From NCBI GenBank assembly GCA_025055765.1, contig JANWWS010000013.1, forward strand, positions 310,001 through 374,000: a stretch of 64,000 nucleotides of DNA, read 5' to 3'. Positions 1-8,461 of the stretch are shown in pieces. Origin of the DNA: Leptospiraceae bacterium (GTDB taxonomy: Bacteria; Spirochaetota; Leptospiria; Turneriellales; Turneriellaceae). Numbering within the stretch: the first letter of the stretch is position 1; each line of letters opens with the position of its first letter. The notes beneath the pieces are model-generated. The model was not told where the DNA came from and did no database searches. It saw nothing but the letters and a program-made list of their open reading frames with translations. The position numbers and the translations under genes are program-made.

Positions 1-534
1 GAAGACAAGGCCCGCTACATCATTGGTCTAGGCATTGAAGATGCTCGGCGTTACCTTTTAGGCGATATTCAAGATATCGAAGTTGCGCAAAAATTTCACC
101 GTGTCTATCGCCAAAACTACCTTGCTCGAGAGAAAGATATACCTCTCTATCCTTGCGCCCGGGAACTCGTGCAAAAACTTTATGAAAGTGGCCATAAACT
201 TACTATTGCTACAGGAAAAAGCCGAGAGGGGATATTGCGTGCCCTTGAACATAAAAAATTACAGCACTACTTTCAGGCCATCCGCACCTCCGATATGACC
301 AAGCCTAAACCTAACCCCAACATGGTGTGGGAACTCTGCGAGGAGGTTGGCCTGCCCCCATCGCAAACCCTTTTGGTGGGAGATACCATCCATGACTTGG
401 AAATGGCAAACCGGGCAGGCATTGATGCCGTCGGTGTCACCTATGGTGCCCACAAGCAAGAAGAACTTGCCAAATACCCCCACCTTGTCTTAGTAGATTC
501 TCTCAGCGCTTTTTACGAGTGGTATTTTAGTTGA
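1..534 (+). CDS. HAD-family phosphatase (phosphoglycolate-phosphatase-like), 5' end outside window
   Basis: The frame is open from the first base of the window, so the N-terminus with the nucleophile motif DxD lies upstream and is not visible. The visible 177 residues hold the other three HAD signatures: motif II (IATGKS), motif III lysine in the KPKPNP stretch, and motif IV VGDTIHDLEMA, which binds Mg2+. The GDTxxDxxxA spacing and the helical cap ahead of motif II fit the phosphoglycolate phosphatase / Gph-like branch, a cytoplasmic hydrolase of small phosphate esters; the substrate cannot be told from sequence. Its last 8 bases overlap the 3' end of the convergent thrS gene. Confidence 0.85.
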   Translation, partial: EDKARYIIGLGIEDARRYLLGDIQDIEVAQKFHRVYRQNYLAREKDIPLYPCARELVQKLYESGHKLTIATGKSREGILRALEHKKLQHYFQAIRTSDMTKPKPNPNMVWELCEEVGLPPSQTLLVGDTIHDLEMANRAGIDAVGVTYGAHKQEELAKYPHLVLVDSLSAFYEWYFS

Positions 535-2449
535 CGCAATTTTTTTGCGCAATTTCGGCTCGCAATTTTTCTAGAAATTGCTCAAGCGGCATGGTTTCTG
601 TTTCTTGATGACCCCGGCTTCGTACAGAAATCAACTTTTCTGCCGCTTCCTTTCGACCTATAATTACAGCATAGTTGATTTTCTCCGCATTCCATTGCCT
701 TATTTTATAACTAATTTTTTCATTCGAGTCATCAAGTTCGCAGCGTATTTCTGCTTTTCTAAGCTCTTGTAATACCTCCTGGGCATAAACTAGTTGCTCC
801 TGGCTAATAGTGAGAATCTTAACCTGCACTGGCGAGAGCCAGAGAGGAAGCTTGCCGTTATAGTGCTCTAGCAAAATAGCCATAAACCTTTCTAGAGACC
901 CCAGAATGGCTCGGTGGATCATGACGGGTTGATGCTTTTTCCCGTCGGGGCCGATATATTCCAGTGCAAAGCGCTCAGGCAAATTAAAATCCACTTGGAT
1001 CGTACCACATTGCCAGTGCCTCTCTAAGGCATCTTCTATGTTAAATTCAATCTTAGGTCCGTAAAATGCCCCCTCTCCTTCTTTTACTTGGTAGGCAGTC
1101 CCTGTCTTGGCAAGTGCCTTTATCAAGGCTTGGGTGGCTTTTTGCCATGCTTCTTCAGAGCCCATACTTTTTTCGGGACGGGTAGCCAAATAAACCAAAA
1201 TATTCTTAAAGCCAAAGCGCTCATATACTTCCTTTGTGAAGCTTATAGCCTTTTCGATTTCCCCCTCAAGTTGTTCATAGGTACAATAGATATGCGCATC
1301 GTCTTGAGTAAAGGAGCGCACCCGAAAGAGACCATGCAAAACACCCGAAAGCTCATGGCGATGCACAAGGCCAAGCTCGGCCTGGCGCAGCGGCAAATCA
1401 CGATAAGAGCGCAATTCACTTTGGTACACTAAAATAGATCCAGGACAGTTCATGGGTTTAATGGCAAATCCCTTTTTTTCTACCTCCGAAAAATACATAT
1501 GTTCGCGATAATTTTCGTAATGACCAGAGCGGACCCAAAGATCTTGGGAAAGCATGATGGGCGTGCGGATTTCCACATAACCTCTTTTGACACACTCTTC
1601 GCGTATGTACTCACAAAGAGTATTAAAAAGAACTGTCCCCCTTGGCAAATAGAAAGGAAAACCGGGTCCCTCCTCAACAAAAAGAAAAAGCTTTAGTTCT
1701 TGGCCTAATTTTCTATGATCCCTTTTTCTCGCCTCCTCAAGCTTGGCTAAATATTTCTCTAGTTCCTCTTGCGTGGGGAAAGAGACCCCGTAAACCCGCT
1801 GGAGCATGGGATTGGCGGCATCCCCCTTCCAATAGGCACCTGACACCGCTGTTAGCTTAAAAACACCGGCCTTGCCCGTGCTAGGTATATGTGGTCCCCG
1901 ACATAGATCCTCAAATTCTCCCTGCCGGTACAAAGAAATCTCGGTGTTGTCACTAAGACGCTTGAGAATATCTACCTTAAAAATCTCTCCTTTTTGCTGA
2001 AAATAAGCCAGAGCCTCCTGCCGGCTCATCGTCCGCCGCTTAAGGGGCAGATCTTCTTTTACAATCTTCGCTATCTCTTCTTCAATACGTGGGAAGTCAT
2101 CTTCTGATATCTTGTGTTCCAAATAAATGTCATAAAAGAAGTGACCCGGACCATGCTTGAGGGCAGGCCCATCATCGAACTTTGCATCGGGATAAAGCCT
2201 TTTAATGGCTTGAGCTAGAATATGAGCTGAGCTATGCCAAAAAATCTCACGTCCCTCTTCTGTTTCAAAAGTTAGTACCTCTATTTTCCCAGGGCCCGGT
2301 ATTCTGGCGCTAAGATCTTTTTTTTCGCTAGCAAATTTTACCGCCAGGGCTTTTGCATAAAGTTCGGGATATCGTTGCTCGAGATAATCTCCAAAGGTTT
2401 TGTCTTCAAAACTGCGATAATCTTCTTCGCCAATATAAATCTCGGCCAT
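527..2449 (-). CDS. thrS: Threonyl-tRNA synthetase
   Basis: Charges tRNA-Thr with threonine in the cytoplasm. The 640-residue length is normal for a bacterial ThrRS. Visible parts: an N-terminal TGS-like stretch; the editing domain with HSSAH (HxxxH) and later CRGPH (CxxxH); and the class II core with the zinc-site cysteine in MNCPG, the histidine in VHRHE, the FTQDDAH motif and the final IHRAILGSLERF motif; then an anticodon-binding domain. The frame runs open further upstream into the tRNA-Val gene, but I place the start at the ATG at 2449 (MAEIYIG), just after the tRNA. The 18-base leader has no good Shine-Dalgarno and no T-box, so translation may depend on processing of the tRNA-thrS transcript. 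Confidence 0.97.
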   Translation of the reverse strand: MAEIYIGEEDYRSFEDKTFGDYLEQRYPELYAKALAVKFASEKKDLSARIPGPGKIEVLTFETEEGREIFWHSSAHILAQAIKRLYPDAKFDDGPALKHGPGHFFYDIYLEHKISEDDFPRIEEEIAKIVKEDLPLKRRTMSRQEALAYFQQKGEIFKVDILKRLSDNTEISLYRQGEFEDLCRGPHIPSTGKAGVFKLTAVSGAYWKGDAANPMLQRVYGVSFPTQEELEKYLAKLEEARKRDHRKLGQELKLFLFVEEGPGFPFYLPRGTVLFNTLCEYIREECVKRGYVEIRTPIMLSQDLWVRSGHYENYREHMYFSEVEKKGFAIKPMNCPGSILVYQSELRSYRDLPLRQAELGLVHRHELSGVLHGLFRVRSFTQDDAHIYCTYEQLEGEIEKAISFTKEVYERFGFKNILVYLATRPEKSMGSEEAWQKATQALIKALAKTGTAYQVKEGEGAFYGPKIEFNIEDALERHWQCGTIQVDFNLPERFALEYIGPDGKKHQPVMIHRAILGSLERFMAILLEHYNGKLPLWLSPVQVKILTISQEQLVYAQEVLQELRKAEIRCELDDSNEKISYKIRQWNAEKINYAVIIGRKEAAEKLISVRSRGHQETETMPLEQFLEKLRAEIAQKNCVN

Positions 2450-2467
2450 GGATCTTACGATAAAATA

Positions 2468-2541
<74 letters not shown>

Positions 2542-2552
2542 TCTTTATGCAC

Positions 2553-2581
2553 AATATCATAAGGGAAAGATCCTGCGTCAA
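2553..2581 (-). promoter_or_regulatory. Candidate sigma70 promoter for tRNA-Val-thrS
   Basis: On the minus strand, TTGACG (2581-2576) is followed after 17 bases by GATATT (2558-2553), 11 bases ahead of the tRNA-Val 5' end. The TGA inside the -35 box is the stop codon of the upstream small gene. Position and spacing are right, but the -10 box is imperfect. Confidence 0.4.
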
Positions 2582-2997
2582 TTTTTTGGTACTAGCTCTT
2601 GGCGTGATCTGGGAAGTTCTGGGTAACCAGGAAAAAGAACCTTCTCTTCTATTATAACGTTATTGTGTATTTTTACTCGCAGAACCCCCCTTTGTTGTAA
2701 AAATCTATCTAAAAAATGGAACTTCTCTATAGCGTCTTTTAGGTTATCAAAGACATAGTGGATTGGATAGTTTTGGCTTTTGTAATTGTACGGAAAACGC
2801 TCCATCATGAGAAGAGTTACATAATAGCGCCCCCCTTTTTCCTCCAAAACGAGATGAGAGACCTTTCTCTCCCAGACCGTTTTTTCAAACAAAGTATCCG
2901 CAAGCGGGGGAATCCTTGGTGGCTTTAAATTCTTTATATAATATTGCAGCTCATTTGGGGCAAGAAAAGAAAGAGGTAAGAGCCAAAAAAAAGCCAC
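2578..2997 (-). CDS. Small predicted secreted protein of unknown function
   Basis: 139 residues from a GTG start. The N-terminus is hydrophobic (AFFWLLPLSFLAP) and looks like a short signal peptide, so the product is probably periplasmic. The rest is soluble, rich in aromatic and basic residues, with alternating hydrophobic strands (YYVTLLMME, LRVKIHNNVIIEEKVLF) that suggest a small beta fold. I recognise no family. It starts about 20 bases after the stop of the four-helix membrane protein upstream, so the two likely form an operon; its stop overlaps the candidate promoter for tRNA-Val-thrS. The GTG is the best start I can find, and no strong ribosome site supports it. Confidence 0.6.
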   Translation of the reverse strand: MAFFWLLPLSFLAPNELQYYIKNLKPPRIPPLADTLFEKTVWERKVSHLVLEEKGGRYYVTLLMMERFPYNYKSQNYPIHYVFDNLKDAIEKFHFLDRFLQQRGVLRVKIHNNVIIEEKVLFPGYPELPRSRQELVPKN

Positions 2998-3016
2998 AGT
3001 GATAGTATCGGCGTTT

Positions 3017-3511
3017 TTAGAAACGCCAAAGAGGCCTTGCGATCTCCTCCCGGAAAGGCCATGGTATCGTTAGAATAACCCAAAGGTAAGCAACACTAAA
3101 GAAAATAAGACGTAAACTTCTTGCTTTTATAGGATTTTCCTCTTTGGCACTTAGGTAGTTGCCTGTATGTAGGAAAAGCATGGCCAACACAGCCATAAAA
3201 AAATGCTCCAGCGCAAAAAAACGCAGTACACCTGACTTCATAGCGAAAGTTAAGTCAGCAAACGCCGTTTTCACCTCGGGACTATAGATAGCATAGAGAA
3301 GCAAACCTAAAAGAAACTGTACATCGAGAGCAATTAAATACCCAAGCCTTAGGATATTTTCACTTCTCTTTTGTACCGTATTATTCTTATAATAGAAACT
3401 TACCACCAAAAACAAAAACCCCAAGAAAAGCAAAAGCCACCTATTCCAAGAATGAAGGTAAAGTAAAATTTGGTGCATGTGATCTTCAAGCAAGCTTAGG
3501 CTAGGCGTCAA
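3017..3511 (-). CDS. Four-helix inner-membrane protein with HSxxRW motif
   Basis: Up to 164 residues with four hydrophobic helices: near WLLLFLGFLFLVVSFYY, ILRLGYLIALDVQFLLGLLLY, FFALEHFFMAVLAMLFL and IFFSVAYLWVILTIPW. The LHSWNRW motif at the start of helix 1, D..FLLG in helix 2 and EH in helix 3 recall small uncharacterised cytochrome-b-like membrane proteins, where such histidines could bind haem; this is a resemblance, not a proof. The longest form uses TTG at 3511, preceded by GAGAAGGGG; an ATG at 3478 (MHQILLYLHSW) would give 153 residues and is an equally good start. It lies upstream of the small secreted protein and divergent from trpE. Confidence 0.65.
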   Translation of the reverse strand: MTPSLSLLEDHMHQILLYLHSWNRWLLLFLGFLFLVVSFYYKNNTVQKRSENILRLGYLIALDVQFLLGLLLYAIYSPEVKTAFADLTFAMKSGVLRFFALEHFFMAVLAMLFLHTGNYLSAKEENPIKARSLRLIFFSVAYLWVILTIPWPFREEIARPLWRF

Positions 3512-3574
3512 TCCCCTTCTCAGCTTTTTGGCAAAAAGAAATGACAGTTTGTTTTTGTCCCAAGGCCTGCCATT

Positions 3575-4963
3575 GTGCCCCCTCTCTTTACTCCACTTCC
3601 AAGAAAGGCAAACTACCTGAAAATTTCGGAAGACATGGATTTTTTTGCTCTATTTGCGATAATCCAAAAGGAAAACCCCATTGCTTTTTTATTGGAGAGC
3701 TTAGGGGAGGAAACCTATGATTCCCGCTATTCTGCCATTGGGTTTGCCCCGCAACACGAACTTTATGCCATTCAAGATAAATTCTTTATTGATGGCAAAG
3801 AAATTGCCTGTGAAAACCCTTATTATTTCATAAGAGAAAACTTCCCCAAACAGGTGATATCTCGCCATTACGCAGGTGGGCTTGTAGGATATCTAGGCTA
3901 TGATAGCGCTAACTACTTCGAAAAAAATCTAAATATAAGCTATCATCCACATTTCCCGGCCTTTTACTTCGGCTATTACACAGATGGTTTAGTCTATGAC
4001 AAATTTACTGGTGAAATTTATTACTTTTACTACAACACAGAACGCCAAAGCACTATAGAGCGCTACCTAGAAGAACTAAGGAAAACTAGCTATCGAGAAG
4101 AAAAGGTCGAGGTTTCTTTTAAAGGCTTCTCCAAATCGCAAAAAGAACACGAAGAGATGGTGTATGCGGTGCTCGAGGAAATTAAGGCAGGCAACACCTT
4201 TCAATGCCAAATAGGACTCTCGCTTTTTTATGAATTGCGTGGCGATCCCCTCATGCTTTATGCGAGGCTTAGAGAAATCAATCCCTCCCCTTATATGTTC
4301 TATTTGAAATTTAGGGACCTAATTTTAGCAGGAGCAAGTCCCGAACTTGTCTTTCGCCTAAGGCAGGGCGAGATGGAAACATACCCCTTAGCTGGTACCA
4401 CGCATCGGGGATCCAACGCTGAGGAAGACCGCCGGCTCGTGCGCAGTCTCTTGACAGACCCCAAGGAAATTGCCGAGCACAACATGCTCATTGATTTACA
4501 CCGTAATGATATTGGGAGGGTAGCGCGTTTCGGTACCGTTAAGGTACGTCGTTTTTTTGATATAAAAAAATTTAGTCACGTTCAGCACATCTCAAGTGAG
4601 GTGGTGGGGATTATCTCGCCCAAACACGATATGTTTACGGCACTGGCCAGTGTTTTTCCGGCAGGGACTCTCTCGGGAGCTCCCAAAATAGAGTCTATGA
4701 AAATTATAGATCGTATTGAAAAAGAACCCCGTGGCCCCTATGGCGGGGCAGTAGGGCACTTTGGCTTTAACGGCGACTGTACCTTTGCCATTCCCATCCG
4801 CTCTTTTTTTGTTAAGGGAAACAAAATCTTCGCCCGCGCCTCGGGTGGGATTGTTTACGACTCTCGCCCAGAAAAAGAATATAGAGAAATTATGGGCAAA
4901 TTAGCTGCTATTCAAAAGGCCTTTTCTCTTTACGAGGTAAAAAATGCGGGTACTCATTATTGA
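3575..4963 (+). CDS. trpE: Anthranilate synthase component I
   Basis: Makes anthranilate from chorismate, first step of tryptophan synthesis, with TrpG supplying ammonia. The 462 residues contain FLLES near the N-terminus, the tryptophan-feedback element that separates TrpE from PabB, then PSPYMFYL, the AGTTHRG stretch, IAEHNMLIDLHRNDIGR, PAGTLSGAPK and GPYGGAVGHFGF, all typical of the chorismate-binding fold. The start is a GTG at 3575 with no strong ribosome site; it could lie somewhat further in. The gene overlaps trpG by 20 bases, indicating translational coupling. I see no leader peptide or attenuator hairpin in the short upstream gap, and other trp genes are not in the window. Confidence 0.92.
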   Translation: MPPLFTPLPRKANYLKISEDMDFFALFAIIQKENPIAFLLESLGEETYDSRYSAIGFAPQHELYAIQDKFFIDGKEIACENPYYFIRENFPKQVISRHYAGGLVGYLGYDSANYFEKNLNISYHPHFPAFYFGYYTDGLVYDKFTGEIYYFYYNTERQSTIERYLEELRKTSYREEKVEVSFKGFSKSQKEHEEMVYAVLEEIKAGNTFQCQIGLSLFYELRGDPLMLYARLREINPSPYMFYLKFRDLILAGASPELVFRLRQGEMETYPLAGTTHRGSNAEEDRRLVRSLLTDPKEIAEHNMLIDLHRNDIGRVARFGTVKVRRFFDIKKFSHVQHISSEVVGIISPKHDMFTALASVFPAGTLSGAPKIESMKIIDRIEKEPRGPYGGAVGHFGFNGDCTFAIPIRSFFVKGNKIFARASGGIVYDSRPEKEYREIMGKLAAIQKAFSLYEVKNAGTHY

Positions 4964-5543
4964 CAACTACGACTCCTTTACCTATAACTTATACCAATAT
5001 GTTGGTGAACTCTTGGAAGAAAGAACACCTAACTTTCAGTTAGATGTCATTAGAAATGATGAGAAAAAAGTAAGTGATATTGAAGGCTCATATGACAAAA
5101 TCATTATTTCTCCAGGGCCAGGGCACCCCGCTGACAAAAAATACTTTGGCATCTGCGGTGAAGTCATTCGAACCCTAGGGAAAAAGACACCCATTTTAGG
5201 TGTCTGCCTTGGCATGCAGGGGATGGCCGCGGTCTTTGGCGGTAAGGTTGTGCGCGCTCACACCCCCATGCATGGTAAAACCTCGTTCATAGAACATGAT
5301 GGCCAAGGAGTTTTTGAAGATCTCCCACAAAGGATTGAAGTTATGCGCTACCATTCCCTGATAGTAAGCGAGGATTACCTTCCTCCTGATTTTGTTATTA
5401 CCGCCCGCACCGTAGAGGAACCTCGGGAAATCATGGGCATCCGACATAAGTTTTACCCTCTCGAAGGTATTCAGTTTCATCCAGAATCTTTTGGCACCGA
5501 GGGAGGAAAGCAAATGCTCGCCAATTTTCTCTTCCGCACATGA
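4944..5543 (+). CDS. trpG: Anthranilate synthase component II (glutamine amidotransferase)
   Basis: 199-residue class I glutamine amidotransferase that hydrolyses glutamine and passes ammonia to TrpE. The opening IIDNYDSFTYNL, the oxyanion SPGPGHP, the nucleophile Cys88 in GVCLGMQ and the His179/Glu181 pair in FHPES are all present. The ATG at 4944 lies inside the end of trpE, and the stop overlaps the next ATG by 4 bases (ATGA). It could also serve p-aminobenzoate synthesis, as TrpG/PabA subunits often do; the only partner visible here is TrpE. Confidence 0.93.
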   Translation: MRVLIIDNYDSFTYNLYQYVGELLEERTPNFQLDVIRNDEKKVSDIEGSYDKIIISPGPGHPADKKYFGICGEVIRTLGKKTPILGVCLGMQGMAAVFGGKVVRAHTPMHGKTSFIEHDGQGVFEDLPQRIEVMRYHSLIVSEDYLPPDFVITARTVEEPREIMGIRHKFYPLEGIQFHPESFGTEGGKQMLANFLFRT

Positions 5544-7024
5544 CCAGAAAAATTTTCTTTGTTCTTTTGAGTTTTAACGCCCTCCTTTTTTGGGGCATAG
5601 GATTAACACGCGAAGTAGGCAGGGAAAACCCTTCTTTGTTTTCCCTTCTGCCTGCTGGCTTTGCGCTTTTCTTGACCTTCCTGCGTTTTCACCCTTTGTT
5701 TTCCCTTGGCTATGCTCTACTGCTTGCCTTTCTGCTACAGATACGCAATCTTACCCCTCTATTTTCTTCCCTTCCAAAACTTTTTGAAGAGCAGATAGCT
5801 CTGGTCGTCCTTCTATATATAATTCTTTTGGGTTCACTTTCCGGTCTTTGGCAAAGTTTTGGGATTGCCCATGCCTTTGGTAACTACCTGGGACAAAAAT
5901 TTATCCGTTCTACTATTTCTGCTAAGGTAGTCAGCTATGCACTTGGTCTTCTCTTTTTTCAAGGGGGTACTCTAAGTGCGGTTTTAACAGGCACCACGGT
6001 TAGACCCCTTGCTGACAAAGTAAGGGTAAGCCATGAGGAGTTAAGCTATGTGGTTGACTCCACCTCTTCTCCCGTTGCTCTTCTCGTTCCTTTAAATGCT
6101 TGGCCTTATTACATCCAAAGTTTGCTTGTCATACCGACCATACCCTATTTTGCAAGTCTTGAAGACCGGTTGCTTTTTTTTTATCGTGCCATTCCCTATT
6201 TTTTTTATGCTATTTTGGCTCTCGTGTTTACGCTTGTGTTGGTCTTTGATGGCTTTTGGCTTGCGGGCAAACGTATGCAAGAAGCGGCTAGGCGCTCCCG
6301 CACCTTGGGTCTATTAGACAGCCCTTCGGCAAAGCCTTTGCAAATACCTCTTCCTCTAATAGAAAATGTAGGCAAGACCTTTGATTATCCAGCAAATCTT
6401 TGCGTGCTTTTTGTCGTGGTGCTAGCCGGATTTTTCCTTACAGGACAACCCTTTGTTATACTAGGTTTTTCTGCAAGTCTCCTTTTTACTCTTTTCCTGT
6501 TGCTGGGCCGCACACGGCCCAGATCTCTGGCAAAGGCGCTTATACAAGGCATTCGGGGCAACAGCAAGGCGGGTTTTATTTTAATTATGGCCATACTCTT
6601 AGGAAAGCTTACAGCACAACTTGGTAGTGCCGAATTCTTGCTTAAGCACATCCCCGAAAACTTCCCTCTCGTTTTCCTGCCAATGGGACTTTTTCTAACT
6701 GCCGCCATAGTCTCACTGGCAACAGGGACGAGTTGGGGCACCTTTGCTATTCTTCTACCCGCAGCATTACCCCTCGTTTATAGCCTAGCACTACCAAAAG
6801 CCAGAGATATAGAGTCCTTTTTTTTGCTATCGTTTGCTGCGATCCTAAACGGCAGCTTGTTCGGGGATCATACCTCCCCCGTTTCTGACACCACCATTTT
6901 AAGTTCCCTTGCTACTGGTGCCGACCTTAACGATCATGTGCGTACCCAATGGACAAGCGCCATGCGTGCCGCTTTTCTTTCACTCGTTCTCTACACAGCA
7001 TTTGCATGGTATTTTGTATATTAA
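5540..7024 (+). CDS. Na+/H+ antiporter, NhaC family
   Basis: 494-residue polytopic inner-membrane protein with about eleven hydrophobic helices. The family marks are GTSWGTFAILLPAALPL and FGDHTSPVSDTTILSS, the conserved ion-binding stretch of NhaC transporters. It would exchange Na+ for H+ to keep pH and sodium balance; some relatives carry organic substrates, so the ion is inferred. It starts in a 4-base overlap with trpG, so trpE, trpG and this gene appear to be one operon, an unusual partnership for a tryptophan enzyme. Full length, no damage visible. Confidence 0.85.
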   Translation: MTRKIFFVLLSFNALLFWGIGLTREVGRENPSLFSLLPAGFALFLTFLRFHPLFSLGYALLLAFLLQIRNLTPLFSSLPKLFEEQIALVVLLYIILLGSLSGLWQSFGIAHAFGNYLGQKFIRSTISAKVVSYALGLLFFQGGTLSAVLTGTTVRPLADKVRVSHEELSYVVDSTSSPVALLVPLNAWPYYIQSLLVIPTIPYFASLEDRLLFFYRAIPYFFYAILALVFTLVLVFDGFWLAGKRMQEAARRSRTLGLLDSPSAKPLQIPLPLIENVGKTFDYPANLCVLFVVVLAGFFLTGQPFVILGFSASLLFTLFLLLGRTRPRSLAKALIQGIRGNSKAGFILIMAILLGKLTAQLGSAEFLLKHIPENFPLVFLPMGLFLTAAIVSLATGTSWGTFAILLPAALPLVYSLALPKARDIESFFLLSFAAILNGSLFGDHTSPVSDTTILSSLATGADLNDHVRTQWTSAMRAAFLSLVLYTAFAWYFVY

Positions 7025-7332
7025 CGCGAAAAGTCAATATAAAACATAACGATAATGCTAAAATATAAAACCCGGCTAGTCCTATAAATGCGAGCCTCAC
7101 AAAACCCCAGATCAAAACCCTTATGTCTTTTTCACAGCCATAAAAGGGGTTATGAGTAAAGAGGAGCGTAAGAGCCTAAAAGTCCCTCATCTCTTCAAAA
7201 GGATCCTCTTCGAGAGCACGACCCAAGATTTTCCCGCACAGCAGGAAAATATAAACCTCTCTGGCCAAAAGTGCCAGAGAAACAATGAATACGCTAAGTT
7301 TGTAGCCAACAAGACAAAAGTGTCAACTAAAT
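7025..7332. other. Intergenic region without a convincing gene
   Basis: About 308 bases between the NhaC-type antiporter and HU. On the plus strand an ATG at 7152, just after AAAGGGG, opens 67 hydrophilic codons (to 7355) that run into the end of HU. On the minus strand one frame reads as two hydrophobic helices split by a single TAG at 7178-7176 and has no usable start codon. One of these is probably the shadow of the other; neither resembles a family I know. The first 60 bases are AT-rich. No terminator hairpin is evident. Confidence 0.4.
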
Positions 7333-7355
7333 CTACTTCGTGGGAGGCAAAATAG
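7152..7355 (+). CDS. Doubtful small hydrophilic ORF
   Basis: 67 codons beginning MSKEERKSLKVPHLFKR, with an ATG and a purine-rich AAAGGGG two bases upstream. It is Lys/Glu/Asn rich, has no recognisable motif and overlaps the 3' end of HU by 23 bases on the opposite strand. Low complexity and the lack of any similarity make chance likely; listed because it is the only ORF with a plausible start in this gap. Confidence 0.15.
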   Translation: MSKEERKSLKVPHLFKRILFESTTQDFPAQQENINLSGQKCQRNNEYAKFVANKTKVSTKSTSWEAK

Positions 7356-7641
7356 CTTCCTTTGCCGCCTTACTTAGAGTAAACTTCACCGCTTTTTTTG
7401 CAGGGATTTCTATTTTTTCACCTGTCTTGGGGTTGCGGCCTATGCGAGCTTGGCGCTGCACTAATTTCAACATGCCAAAACCTGGGAGTTGAAAACGGCC
7501 AACGCGACGTGTCTCTTCATAAGCCAACTCCCCTAATTTTTCAATCAACTGAGCCACTTCCTTTTTTGCCAAATTCGTTTTCTCAGCCAAGGCTGCGATA
7601 ATTTGGGTTTTGGTCAATGGTTTCTGCTCCTTTTTCGCCAT
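7333..7641 (-). CDS. hup: HU-family DNA-binding protein
   Basis: Small histone-like protein that bends and packs DNA as a dimer. 102 residues against the usual 90; the extra residues are a lysine-rich N-terminal stretch (MAKKEQKPL). The fold is clear: helices with TKTQIIAALAEKTNL, then RVGRFQLPGFGMLKL, the DNA-binding arm RIGRNPKTGEKIEIPA with its conserved RNPxTG, and the closing KKAVKFTLSKAAKEAI. I start at the ATG at 7641 because GAGAGGAG sits six bases ahead; an upstream in-frame codon would add seven unlikely residues. A good promoter lies at 7672-7699. Transcribed alone. Confidence 0.93.
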   Translation of the reverse strand: MAKKEQKPLTKTQIIAALAEKTNLAKKEVAQLIEKLGELAYEETRRVGRFQLPGFGMLKLVQRQARIGRNPKTGEKIEIPAKKAVKFTLSKAAKEAILPPTK

Positions 7642-7671
7642 GGGACTCCTCTCATGCAACAAAGATGCGAC

Positions 7672-7699
7672 ATAATATAATGAACTTTTTGGCTGTAAA
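7672..7699 (-). promoter_or_regulatory. Candidate sigma70 promoter of the HU gene
   Basis: Minus-strand TTTACA (7699-7694), 16 bases, then TATTAT (7677-7672), about 30 bases ahead of the HU start codon and its ribosome site. Both boxes match five of six consensus bases. Confidence 0.55.
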
Positions 7700-7765
7700 C
7701 CCTAAATTTCTTCCACGAGACATCAGGCTTGACAGAGCTAACAATTTAAAAAGAAGGGGTTTCGT

Positions 7766-8428
7766 GTGGATCACGCGCTAAAGGTGCCCCCACCCTGGAC
7801 TTTGCATGGCCGGGGGTATATTCTTGTTTTAAAAAAAGATCAGCTTTTAGCCAGCGATCTTCCCCCATGGCAACAAGCAAAACATAGTTTTTTTAGCTTT
7901 CCCATGGTCATGTTTGTAGACTATGATGGCTCCCCCATCGGCCCTTACTATGAACTTCTCTACATCCCGGGTCGCTTTAAAACCCACACGGGGAGCTATT
8001 GGACTATTTCTAAAATCTATGTCTCAACAGAAACTAGTGTCCGCCATGGACGAGAAAATTGGGGCATACCAAAGAAATTAGCTAACTTTGAAGTCCATTA
8101 TTTAAAAAATGAAGTCCAAGTTCAAGTCTTCTATGATGAAAAGCTTGTTGCTCGCTTTCATTTGAAAAATCGAGGACCAACAATATGGGTTACAAGCTCT
8201 CTACTGTCCAAAAGCCTTCATAGTTTTTGCCAAGTGTGGGATAAAAAGGCCTACTACTTTGTTCCAAAAGCTCGGGGAAAGCTTGGGCTCTGTCAAATCC
8301 TTGACTGCCAGGGCTATGGCCATGATTTTCTTCCCTTTGGACCGCAAAATGTGCACATCTGTTTGGTAGCTCCTGTCTTTGAAATGGTCTTTCCGCTATC
8401 ACATATAGCTGCTTTACCCAAGTTTTAG
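7766..8428 (+). CDS. Acetoacetate-decarboxylase-like protein
   Basis: 220 residues of the acetoacetate decarboxylase superfamily. The core PYYELLYIPGRF, then ISKIYVSTETSVRHGRENWGIPKKLANF, matches the family. IPKK (Lys103-Lys104) sits where the Schiff-base lysine and its neighbour lie in the true decarboxylase. Many members of this wider branch have unknown substrates, so decarboxylation of acetoacetate is only one possibility. Predicted cytoplasmic, no signal peptide. The start is GTG at 7766, after AAGAAGGGG. A single-gene unit reading away from HU; no ketone-forming partner genes are nearby. Confidence 0.75.
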   Translation: MDHALKVPPPWTLHGRGYILVLKKDQLLASDLPPWQQAKHSFFSFPMVMFVDYDGSPIGPYYELLYIPGRFKTHTGSYWTISKIYVSTETSVRHGRENWGIPKKLANFEVHYLKNEVQVQVFYDEKLVARFHLKNRGPTIWVTSSLLSKSLHSFCQVWDKKAYYFVPKARGKLGLCQILDCQGYGHDFLPFGPQNVHICLVAPVFEMVFPLSHIAALPKF

Positions 8429-8456
8429 TTTACAGGCAAACCATATTTCGTATAAA
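8429..8456 (+). promoter_or_regulatory. Candidate sigma70 promoter abutting the 5'-nucleotidase start
   Basis: TTTACA (8429-8434), 16 bases, TATAAA (8451-8456). The ATG at 8462 is only five bases after the -10 box, so the predicted transcription start falls on or next to the start codon, which has no Shine-Dalgarno. The -35 box begins directly after the upstream stop codon. Confidence 0.55.
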
Positions 8457-8461
8457 GAAAC

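Noticed and set aside
1088-1432. Plus-strand ORFs opposite thrS, nuo genes and carB
   Set aside because: All lie antisense to well-supported genes and show no protein family features.
3512-3574. trp leader peptide or attenuator ahead of trpE
   Set aside because: The gap is 63 bases, with no tryptophan-rich ORF and no competing hairpins.
6927-7115. Minus-strand hydrophobic 62-codon ORF overlapping the antiporter end
   Set aside because: TTG start, overlaps a solid gene, no ribosome site; likely antisense shadow.
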